The translations under genes were made by a program, and so were the position numbers. Under the pieces are notes generated by a model. That model was given only the letters and a program-made list of their open reading frames with translations. It was not told where the DNA came from and made no database searches. Shown piece by piece: positions 1 to 6,008 of a stretch of 7,260 bases of DNA. Numbering within the stretch: the first letter of the stretch is position 1; the number at the start of each line of letters is the position of its first letter. This DNA is from Bacteroidales bacterium (GTDB lineage: Bacteria; Bacteroidota; Bacteroidia; Bacteroidales; ML635J-15): contig JAGOEF010000075.1 of the NCBI GenBank assembly GCA_017997855.1, forward strand, positions 1-7,260, read 5' to 3'.

Positions 1-638
1 TTGAATGTGGATATGGAAATCCTCATGTTGAAGCAAACCATTGTTTGATTATGGCAAATGGAACCGGTGCCCGCTTTGGTGATGAATACACGCTGGCATC
101 CGAAGGGAAATTTCAGATTAACAACACTGTCTTTTTCAATAATACGGATAATTTACTCAACTTCGACCCACAACTGCAAGGTCCGGTCGGTGATTCTTTA
201 TCTGCACACTATTCAATAACAAACGATCCTGATTTTGACAACCTGAACCACTGTCTGGCCGCTGTTCCCATCTTTAATACCGACCTTACCCTTCACGCAG
301 ATTCACCGGGGGCCTTTGCTGCCAACGATGGGCTGAACATGGGACTTGTTTTTGCTTTTTTGTTTACGAGACCAATCTCACAATCCGTCCAGCTGAAAAT
401 ATATCCCAATCCTGCACAAGAAGAAATTTATGTGGTTTTACCTCCGGCCGTTTCAGGTTATTTCGATATTATTTTATATAATACTTCTATTCAGCCGGTT
501 CAGATATGGCCCGAAACTTTTTTCTCGGATGGAAATGAAGCAACAATTAGATTGAAAGCAACTGTACCCGGCATGTATTTTTTATGTGTTCAATCAGCCG
601 GCACAATGTATGTTCAAAAAATTCTGATCTATGATTAG
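1..638 (+). CDS. C-terminal part of a secreted T9SS cargo protein (5' end outside window)
   Basis: The reading frame is open from position 3 with no stop before TAG at 636-638, giving about 211 residues. It therefore enters from outside the window, and the TTG at 45 is an internal codon rather than a start. The first part (to about nt 340) is rich in Asn, Asp and Phe, with NTVFFNN, NDPDFDN and LHADSPGAFAANDG. This resembles the closing rungs of right-handed parallel beta-helix surface proteins, where a 'DP.F' stretch is followed by '...L...SPA.D.G'. From about nt 385 the protein has a T9SS type A sorting domain: it opens with KIYPNPAQEE, has beta-rich spacing with PGMYFLCVQ near the end, and finishes with the basic/hydrophobic tail VQKILIYD. 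Such domains direct export through the outer membrane and are usually cleaved, with the protein attached to the surface or released. The stop overlaps the next start by 8 bases, so the two genes are probably co-transcribed. The beta-helix assignment is inference; the sorting domain is well supported. Confidence 0.85.
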   Translation, partial: ECGYGNPHVEANHCLIMANGTGARFGDEYTLASEGKFQINNTVFFNNTDNLLNFDPQLQGPVGDSLSAHYSITNDPDFDNLNHCLAAVPIFNTDLTLHADSPGAFAANDGLNMGLVFAFLFTRPISQSVQLKIYPNPAQEEIYVVLPPAVSGYFDIILYNTSIQPVQIWPETFFSDGNEATIRLKATVPGMYFLCVQSAGTMYVQKILIYD

Positions 639-2817
639 AGTAAAAACAGTCATATCACTGATTGTTCTGCTTTTGTTTTCGCTGGTAAGCAGGGCGCAGC
701 AGATGAAGGAATATTACCTGGAATGTAACCCGGCTGATTTTGCAATGATTTATCTGTACTTTCTCGAAGAGATTTATGTTCCTGTTTCGATAACTTACAA
801 TGGTGTTCGCATCGAAAATGCCGAAATGAGAATCCGTGGGGATGGCTCGGTGGTTTTACCCAAAAAATCTCTGAAAGTAAAACTCAATGAGGGCGATTTC
901 GACGGGGTTGATGTCTTTAACTTTAATGCTGATTACGAGGACAAAAGTTATATTCAAGCCTATACCACATCTCGGCTTATGAGGGAATCAGGTGTGCCCT
1001 GTTTTCAGTCGGAACACGTCAGATTGTATTTAAACGGTAATTATCTTGGTCTGTATATCTCTGTCGAGAATATGGATGAAGATTTTCTGACACGCAATGG
1101 TTTCAATCCCAATGGTAATCTCTATAAGGCAACACTCGACGGGGCTAGTATGAGTCGCTACGACAACGTATTTTATCATTGGGAGCAGAAAACCGGAACG
1201 GGAAATCGCGAAGACCTGCAGGAGCTTATTTTTCAACTCGATACAATTTCAGTCGAAAATTACAAATTATTTCTTCAGGAAAAATTCGATTATAATGCCA
1301 TAATTAATATTCTGGCAATGAATCTGCTTTGCAGAAACCACAGCACATATTACCACAACTATTATATGTTTCACGACACCAATGGCTCCGGTAAATGGCA
1401 CATGTTTCCATGGGATCTCGACAAAGGATTTCTTTATTACGAATCAACAATTTCATATTACCACACATCCAAATTCTGGGCCCCCGATAATCCCATCATG
1501 GAACTGGCTTGTTTATCGCCTGTCGTGATGGCGGACATAGAACAACGTATTGATGTACTTTTCGAAACACGAGTTAACGACGCAACAATCAGCCAATGGG
1601 TTGATAGTCTGAATCTTACACTGGCATCTTCGGTTGCTGACGACACAAGTGACAACCTGTTGAATGAAAATGATTGGCAAACCTTATTAAACGTTGCTAA
1701 AACAGCATTTAACGCAAACTACAATCAGTTAAAATATCAGTTTCAATACATTCTTAAACCCTTCAGCATAAATAAAATTAAGCATCGGTTCTTTCCGGGG
1801 GAACCCATACAGTTTAACTGGGATGTCTGTGTTTCTCCTCTTGAGGAGGTGGTTCAATATAGGTTCTATTTAGGGAATTCAGCCGATTTGGAAAGCAGCT
1901 ATTTGCTTAAAGCCGAAAATCTCAGAGATACATCATATTTAATTTCAACCACCCTGCAAAAAGGGAAATACTTCTATAAAATAGAAGCATACACCAATAA
2001 TTTCGAAGCTGAAGCCTACAATAATTATAATGTTTTCTATGTCGACAGCGACAGTTCTGGTATTGTATTTAACGAAATAAACTACAACCCCGATGCTCAG
2101 TCAGATTGCGGTGAGTGGATAGAAATCTACAATACAGGTAATGACACCACTGATATTTCGGGATGGAGATTTTCGGATAATAATGACACACACAATTACA
2201 TTTTTCCATCCGGCAGTAAAATTGCCCCGGAAGGCTATGTAGTTATTGCAGGCGATAGTTCAAAATTTAATATTTATTATCCTGATTGTAATTGTCTGTC
2301 TGGGTATTTTAACTTTTCGCTTGACAATTCGGGAGAACTGCTGCGTTTATATAATACCACCGGAAGAATTGTTGATTCACTCATCTACCTTCCGTCGGAA
2401 CCCTGGCCGGTATCGGCAAACGGAGGTGGTTTCAGCCTCGAATTGAACGATGCTTTCAGCGACAATACCCAGGGAGAAAACTGGTCTTCGGTTCATAGCT
2501 TTGGTTCTCCATGCAAGGCGATTACCGATACGGTTAACCCTCCCCCCGATAATTCGTTTGCTAAGCTCAGGGTATTTCCCAACCCGGTGGCCGACCAAAG
2601 TAATATTGTGTATTACACAACCGAAGGAACCGAGGTCTGCATTACGGTTTGCGATTTAAAGGGAAACAACTTGTACAAAAACTGCTCAACCCACACCTAT
2701 TCGGGTTATTTTGCAATCGGCTGGAACGCTGATGACCACGAAAACGGGGTATATCTGATTTCGCTCTACGAAAATATGGTTCTTAAAAAGACCATCCGGC
2801 TTGTTCAGTTGAGGTAA
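631..2817 (+). CDS. Secreted CotH-kinase-like protein with lamin-tail domain and T9SS sorting domain
   Basis: This is a 728-residue exported protein. Residues 1-22 form a Sec signal peptide (Arg/Lys, then ISLIVLLLFSLVS, cleavage near SRA-QQ). Residues about 25-375 match the CotH family of atypical secreted kinases: RIRGDGS (67-73) and PKKSLKVKL (77-85) in the N-lobe, YLGLYISVENMDEDFL (138-153), NHSTYYHNYYMF (236-247), and WHMFPWDLDKGF (256-267), whose Asp262 and Asp264 fit the metal-binding WDLD motif. Residues about 390-472 look like a fibronectin III-like beta-sandwich. Residues about 476-630 are a lamin-tail domain (IVFNEINYNP, EWIEIYNTG, DISGWRFSD, GYVVIAGD). Residues 644-728 are a T9SS type A sorting domain (LRVFPNP at 645-651, GVYLISLYEN at 706-715, basic tail). 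Its ATG lies inside the end of the upstream gene (ATGATTAG), which suggests translational coupling. Substrate is unknown. Family assignment is strong; kinase activity is uncertain because Ser238 appears where a catalytic Asp is usual. Confidence 0.93.
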   Translation: MIRVKTVISLIVLLLFSLVSRAQQMKEYYLECNPADFAMIYLYFLEEIYVPVSITYNGVRIENAEMRIRGDGSVVLPKKSLKVKLNEGDFDGVDVFNFNADYEDKSYIQAYTTSRLMRESGVPCFQSEHVRLYLNGNYLGLYISVENMDEDFLTRNGFNPNGNLYKATLDGASMSRYDNVFYHWEQKTGTGNREDLQELIFQLDTISVENYKLFLQEKFDYNAIINILAMNLLCRNHSTYYHNYYMFHDTNGSGKWHMFPWDLDKGFLYYESTISYYHTSKFWAPDNPIMELACLSPVVMADIEQRIDVLFETRVNDATISQWVDSLNLTLASSVADDTSDNLLNENDWQTLLNVAKTAFNANYNQLKYQFQYILKPFSINKIKHRFFPGEPIQFNWDVCVSPLEEVVQYRFYLGNSADLESSYLLKAENLRDTSYLISTTLQKGKYFYKIEAYTNNFEAEAYNNYNVFYVDSDSSGIVFNEINYNPDAQSDCGEWIEIYNTGNDTTDISGWRFSDNNDTHNYIFPSGSKIAPEGYVVIAGDSSKFNIYYPDCNCLSGYFNFSLDNSGELLRLYNTTGRIVDSLIYLPSEPWPVSANGGGFSLELNDAFSDNTQGENWSSVHSFGSPCKAITDTVNPPPDNSFAKLRVFPNPVADQSNIVYYTTEGTEVCITVCDLKGNNLYKNCSTHTYSGYFAIGWNADDHENGVYLISLYENMVLKKTIRLVQLR

Positions 2818-2826
2818 TATCCCGTT

Positions 2827-3867
2827 TTACTTGTTAAAGTGATTCCATCCCTGTGCTTTCAAAGCTACTTCAACACCATTACGCGCAACAAGTACAGGTT
2901 GGTTTGCTGTGTCCGTAATATAGCCAATAACATGAATACTTTCGATGGCTGATAGTTTTTCGTAATGTGTCGGGTCGGCAGTAAACAACAACTCGTAATC
3001 TTCGCCACCATTCAGGGCTGCTATCGAAGGATCCAGATGGTATTCTTCAGCCAGCAGTCTGGTTTCGGAATGGATGGGAATTTTATCTTCGAATATTTTG
3101 CACGACACTCCCGATTGACTGCAAATATGTAATATGTCGCTCGACAATCCGTCAGAAACGTCCATCATAGCCGATGGAAGAATATTGTTTTCGCGTAAAA
3201 GTTGTAGTATTGCCGGAGTATTTTCGGGCTTAAGAATCCTTTCGATACAATACGGATAGCCCGATATTTCAGGTTGGGTATTTGGGTCTTTAAGATACAG
3301 TTCTTTCTCACGTTCCAGAAGCTGTAAGCCCAGATAGGCTGCACCAAGGTTTCCGGTAACACAAACAAGATGGTTAATCTTTGCTCCCGACCGGTAACAG
3401 ATTTCGTCACGTTTTACTCTTCCAAGTGCAGTAACCGAGATTGTCATTCCCGTGATTGAAGTGGTAGTATCACCACCAATCAGGTCGACACCATAGCGTT
3501 CGCAGGCTGCTTTAATACCGGCATAAAGTTCATCGAGTGCTGTCAGGGTGATTTTTGCACTGATTGCAATCGAAACAGTAATTTGCTCAGGTTTGCCGTT
3601 CATGGCATAAATGTCGCTCAGGTTTACCACCACCGATTTATAACCCAGGTGCCTCAAGGGGGTGTACATCAGGTCGAAATGAACACCTTCTACTAATAAA
3701 TCGGTAGTAACAAGCATGCAATCGGCACCGCATTCGATTACCGCAGCATCGTCGCCTACGGCTGTAAGGGTGCTTTTGTTCACATGCTTAAAGTTTTTTG
3801 TGAGATGATTGATTAATCCGAACTCTCCCATACTGCCGATGCTGGCTACATTCTTGCTTTCTTTCAT
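2827..3867 (-). CDS. thiL: Thiamine-monophosphate kinase
   Basis: ThiL phosphorylates thiamine monophosphate with ATP to give thiamine diphosphate, the active cofactor, in the cytoplasm. The 346-residue length is close to the family norm of about 325-350. It is a PurM/SelD-type (AIR synthase-related) ATP-binding enzyme, and its motifs appear in the expected order: GEFGLI (14-19), GDDAAVI (38-44), TTDLLVEGVHF (54-64), NLSDIYAMNG (82-91), GGDTT (131-135), VTALGRV (145-151), GNLGAAYLGL (172-181), MDVSDGL (235-241), LNGGEDYELLF (285-295) and the closing GWNHF (340-344). The Asp-rich loops bind Mg-ATP and the substrate phosphate. The ATG at 3867 leaves about a dozen residues before GEFGLI, as is usual for ThiL. 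The gene stands alone, with no other thiamine gene in the window. It converges on the CotH-like gene with a 9-base gap and diverges from the repeat-protein gene. The short predicted leader leaves no room for a TPP riboswitch. Confidence 0.97.
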   Translation of the reverse strand: MKESKNVASIGSMGEFGLINHLTKNFKHVNKSTLTAVGDDAAVIECGADCMLVTTDLLVEGVHFDLMYTPLRHLGYKSVVVNLSDIYAMNGKPEQITVSIAISAKITLTALDELYAGIKAACERYGVDLIGGDTTTSITGMTISVTALGRVKRDEICYRSGAKINHLVCVTGNLGAAYLGLQLLEREKELYLKDPNTQPEISGYPYCIERILKPENTPAILQLLRENNILPSAMMDVSDGLSSDILHICSQSGVSCKIFEDKIPIHSETRLLAEEYHLDPSIAALNGGEDYELLFTADPTHYEKLSAIESIHVIGYITDTANQPVLVARNGVEVALKAQGWNHFNK

Positions 3868-3886
3868 GCCATTAAGTTTTGGTCAC

Positions 3887-3913
3887 ATTTTTGTATAAAC
3901 AGGCAACAAAAAT
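3887..3913. repeat. Perfect 8-base inverted repeat with 11-base spacer
   Basis: ATTTTTGT at 3887-3894 is the exact reverse complement of ACAAAAAT at 3906-3913, with the spacer at 3895-3905. The symmetry stops at both ends of the arms. One arm coincides with the candidate thiL -7 element and the other falls just downstream of the predicted thiL transcription start. It could be an operator for a dimeric regulator, or only an accident of AT-rich sequence. The arms are too AT-rich to form a strong RNA terminator. Confidence 0.35.
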
Positions 3914-3914
3914 A
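3907..3914 (-). promoter_or_regulatory. Candidate -7 promoter element (TATTTTTG) for thiL
   Basis: Read on the minus strand from 3914 to 3907, the sequence TATTTTTG matches TAnnTTTG exactly. It would start transcription near 3900, leaving about 33 bases of leader before the thiL ATG at 3867. No TTG is seen at proper -33 spacing. The match is in AT-rich DNA, so chance occurrence is possible. The element overlaps one arm of the inverted repeat at 3887-3913. Confidence 0.4.
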
Positions 3915-3941
3915 CCATCTATAATTTAAGAATAAAATGTT

Positions 3942-3949
3942 TATATTTG
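3942..3949 (+). promoter_or_regulatory. Candidate -7 promoter element (TATATTTG) for the repeat-protein gene and queG
   Basis: TATATTTG is an exact match to the Bacteroidota primary sigma factor -7 consensus TAnnTTTG. It lies 23 bases before the ATG at 3973, which predicts a transcription start near 3955 and a leader of under 20 bases. I see no convincing -33 TTG at the usual spacing, so the call rests on the -7 match and its position alone. If correct, it excludes the ATG at 3937 as the translation start. Confidence 0.45.
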
Positions 3950-3972
3950 TTTACTGCAACAAAAGCGATTTT

Positions 3973-5079
3973 ATGAAAATTCGAATACCGATAAAAACTT
4001 TGCTGGCAGCTTGCTTGTTTTGTTGCATTGCAAACGGAACGAAAGCCCAAAACATGTCGTTGTATTCCGACTATCTCGATAAAATATTTGTTTTTAATAA
4101 CGGGAATTCACGCCAGATTGAGCACCTTCCACTCAAAAGCTATCAGATTGGCAATCATGCGATAGCCTATCAGGACAATGCAGGAAACTTTAAGGTATTT
4201 CAGAACAATTACCTGCACAGTGTCAGTTCGTTTGTGAGTGAATATAAAGTTACCGATAATCTGGTAATATACCGCATGAACAGTCAGCTGAAGGTGTTCG
4301 ACAACGGACAGAACAAAAACCTCTGTACCACAGTTAAAGCCTTTGCAGGCAACGACGACGTGGTAATATATTTTGATGATCTTCAATACAAACTGATGGC
4401 GTACTATAACTCAGAATTTTTCGAGCTTGACGACGCCTTAAGCCGCGATTCGCTCGAAGATTTTCTGTGTGGCGAAAACACGATTGTCTATCGCGACAGC
4501 AAAGACTATTACCATATTTTTTATAAAGGCGAAATATTTGACCTGCCCTATTACGAGCGCATAAAATCGTACAAGGCCGGGCGCGACATTGTTGCCTTTG
4601 TCGAAGAACCCATGAATAACTTTCAGGTATTTTACGAGAATGAGATTTTTGAACTCGAAAGTTTTGAACCGGTTTCTTATGAATGTGGCGACGGACTGCT
4701 TGCCTATACCAATTCCGACAATTATCTCAGGGTATTCAGTAATGGCAAGGTCGCTACATTGTCGTTCGACAAACCCGGTTTTTTCGAAGTAGTCGACGAA
4801 ATGGTAATTTTTTCGGTTCAGAACGATTTCAAGGTTTTTGTGAACGGGCAAACCTATACCCTCGAAAACTATATTCCCGAGAAATATCTTGCCAACAATC
4901 AGGTTGTGGTTTATACCGATGACCGGGGCTACCTCAAATTCTTCGAAAATGGAGTCAGTAAAATTATCTCATACGAGAAAATTACCGGTTTCGAATTGCA
5001 TGGTAACAGTGTACGCTATTCGTTCGGAGTCCATTCAGAAAATATCTATTCGAAAGGTAAAACCACGACCAATAACTGA
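3973..5079 (+). CDS. Exported protein of nine to ten tandem ~35-residue beta-type repeats, function unknown
   Basis: I do not recognise a named family. With the start at 3973 the product has 368 residues. Residues 1-25 form a clear Sec signal peptide (MKIRIPIK, hydrophobic LLAACLFCCIA, TKA-Q cleavage). There is no lipobox at the cleavage site and no T9SS sorting domain, so a periplasmic soluble protein is most likely. The rest is a tandem array whose units begin with hydrophobic-x-[VIF]-[FY]-x-[NK]-[GN], followed by a second strand, then x-Y-x-x-G-x-x, then VVYxD. This implies about four short beta-strands per unit, as in a small beta-propeller or solenoid (inference). The longer frame from ATG 3937 would add 12 residues ahead of the signal peptide and overlap the candidate promoter, so I reject it. 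queG follows after 8 bases, suggesting co-transcription. Only three Cys remain after signal removal, and no catalytic motif is visible; a binding or scaffold role is possible but unproven. Confidence 0.85.
   Translation: MKIRIPIKTLLAACLFCCIANGTKAQNMSLYSDYLDKIFVFNNGNSRQIEHLPLKSYQIGNHAIAYQDNAGNFKVFQNNYLHSVSSFVSEYKVTDNLVIYRMNSQLKVFDNGQNKNLCTTVKAFAGNDDVVIYFDDLQYKLMAYYNSEFFELDDALSRDSLEDFLCGENTIVYRDSKDYYHIFYKGEIFDLPYYERIKSYKAGRDIVAFVEEPMNNFQVFYENEIFELESFEPVSYECGDGLLAYTNSDNYLRVFSNGKVATLSFDKPGFFEVVDEMVIFSVQNDFKVFVNGQTYTLENYIPEKYLANNQVVVYTDDRGYLKFFENGVSKIISYEKITGFELHGNSVRYSFGVHSENIYSKGKTTTNN
4084..5058 (+). repeat. Array of nine complete and one partial protein-level repeats of ~35 residues
   Basis: Within the 368-residue product, units begin at residues 38, 73, 106, 141, 180, 217, 252, 286, 321 and, partially, 356, so spacings are 35, 33, 35, 39, 37, 35, 34, 35 and 35. 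Unit heads include IFVFNNG, FKVFQNN, LKVFDNG, YHIFYKG, FQVFYEN, LRVFSNG, FKVFVNG and LKFFENG. The second half of most units ends in a hydrophobic strand such as HAIAYQD, LVIYRMN, VVIYFDD, TIVYRDS, LLAYTNS, MVIFSVQ or VVVYTDD. The DNA of the units is not closely similar, so the repeats are old rather than a recent slippage product. Confidence 0.85.
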
Positions 5080-5087
5080 TACCGCGC

Positions 5088-6008
5088 GTGAAAAACAGCC
5101 CGGAGCAAACGCTTACTGCCATCAGGGAAAAAGCCATTGAATTGGGGTTTGACGCCTGTGGATTCACCCAAGCCGGAATAAGTGAAGAATTCACAACATG
5201 GTATTCGCAATATCTCGGAAACGGGTTACATGGCAAATTACACTATCTCGAAAATAATAAGGCTAAAATTCTCAATCCCGGGTTGCTGATGGCCGATGCA
5301 AAAACCGTTGTGTGCCTTGTGGCTCACTACCGGTGCACGCAGCAGAACCCGAACCCGCACATTGCGCGTTATGCTCAGGTAAACGACTATCATATTGTCT
5401 TGAAAGAAAAGGCTAACAGCCTTCTTTTGTTTATGCAGGGTATAATTCCCGGATTACAAGGCCGTGTTTTTACCGACAGCGGTGTTCTCCCCGAAAAATA
5501 CTATGCAGCAAAAGCCGGACTGGGATTTATCGGGAAAAACAGCCTGCTGATACAGCCCGAAGCCGGTTCCTTTATGTTCATCAGCGCAATACTGATAAAC
5601 CGGGAACTTCCTGCCGACCCGGCCCTACAGGAATCCTGTGGAAGCTGCCATCGCTGCATAGATGCATGTCCCACTGAAGCCCTGAGTCCATATGGCCTTG
5701 ATGCCCGCCGCTGTCTGACGTATCACAATATTGAATCGAAGGAACCGGTTCCCGAAAACATAGTCCCACATTTATACGACCATTGGTTTGGCTGTGACAT
5801 CTGTCAGAATGTATGTCCGTGGAACGCAACAACCAATAACCGGCAACCCCGGCTTTTTCACCTCTTGAAACAGGTTACCGGCCTAACCCGCCAAAAATTG
5901 AAAGATTACACTGAAACCGGTTTTGATAAAGACTTTAGCAATACCGCTTTAATAAGAGCCGGTCTCAAAAAGCTGAAGAAAAATTCAGGCTGCATCCCTT
6001 CTGATTAG
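5088..6008 (+). CDS. queG: Epoxyqueuosine reductase (short form without HEAT repeats)
   Basis: QueG carries out the last step of queuosine synthesis, reducing epoxyqueuosine in the anticodon wobble position of GUN tRNAs, with cobalamin and two [4Fe-4S] clusters in the cytoplasm. In this 306-residue protein the cobalamin-binding half includes RYAQVNDYH (94-102) and the catalytic region FTDSGVLPEKYYAAKAGLGF (128-147), with Asp130 as the probable proton donor and IGKN (148-151) after it. Eight cysteines fit two clusters: C184, C187, C190 and C194 (CGSCHRCIDACP), C209, then C236, C239 and C243 (CDICQNVCPWN). The C-terminal HEAT repeats of the roughly 380-residue proteobacterial forms are absent, and the chain ends soon after RAGLKKLKKN. 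The start is GTG at 5088: an in-frame TAA at 5073-5075 leaves no ATG upstream, and the next Met is residue 68. It sits 8 bases after the repeat-protein gene and overlaps the convergent transglycosylase gene by 4 bases. Confidence 0.96.
   Translation: MKNSPEQTLTAIREKAIELGFDACGFTQAGISEEFTTWYSQYLGNGLHGKLHYLENNKAKILNPGLLMADAKTVVCLVAHYRCTQQNPNPHIARYAQVNDYHIVLKEKANSLLLFMQGIIPGLQGRVFTDSGVLPEKYYAAKAGLGFIGKNSLLIQPEAGSFMFISAILINRELPADPALQESCGSCHRCIDACPTEALSPYGLDARRCLTYHNIESKEPVPENIVPHLYDHWFGCDICQNVCPWNATTNNRQPRLFHLLKQVTGLTRQKLKDYTETGFDKDFSNTALIRAGLKKLKKNSGCIPSD

Larger units (their letters stand above)
3868..3972. promoter_or_regulatory. Divergent intergenic region between thiL and the repeat-protein gene
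   Basis: This 105-base AT-rich gap is the only sizeable non-coding stretch in the window, and it must carry the promoters of both flanking genes. It holds one Bacteroidota-type -7 match on each strand and a perfect 8-base inverted repeat. I see no SD-like sequence before either start, consistent with Bacteroidota leaders. Confidence 0.7.

Noticed and set aside
45..638. A complete gene starting at TTG 45
   Set aside because: The frame is open back to the window edge and the residues before TTG continue the same kind of sequence, so the gene is truncated by the window rather than starting here.
2377..2598. Small minus-strand and alternative-frame open frames within the lamin-tail region
   Set aside because: They are shadows of the CotH-like gene, with low-complexity Arg-rich translations and no recognisable motifs.
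3868..3900. TPP riboswitch upstream of thiL
   Set aside because: The predicted leader is about 33 bases, far too short for a THI element of roughly 100 bases, and no conserved THI core is seen.
3973..4050. Lipoprotein signal on the repeat protein because of cysteines in its leader
   Set aside because: The cysteines (ACLFCC) lie in the hydrophobic core and lack a proper lipobox; a type I cleavage site TKA-Q follows.
4438..4851. 137-codon open frame on the minus strand inside the repeat-protein gene
   Set aside because: It lies opposite a gene with a signal peptide and clear repeats; its composition follows the complement of those repeat codons and it shows no motif of its own.
5000..5079. 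T9SS sorting domain at the C-terminus of the repeat protein
   Set aside because: The end of the protein continues the repeat pattern and lacks the PNP opening and the basic/hydrophobic tail seen in the other two cargo proteins.
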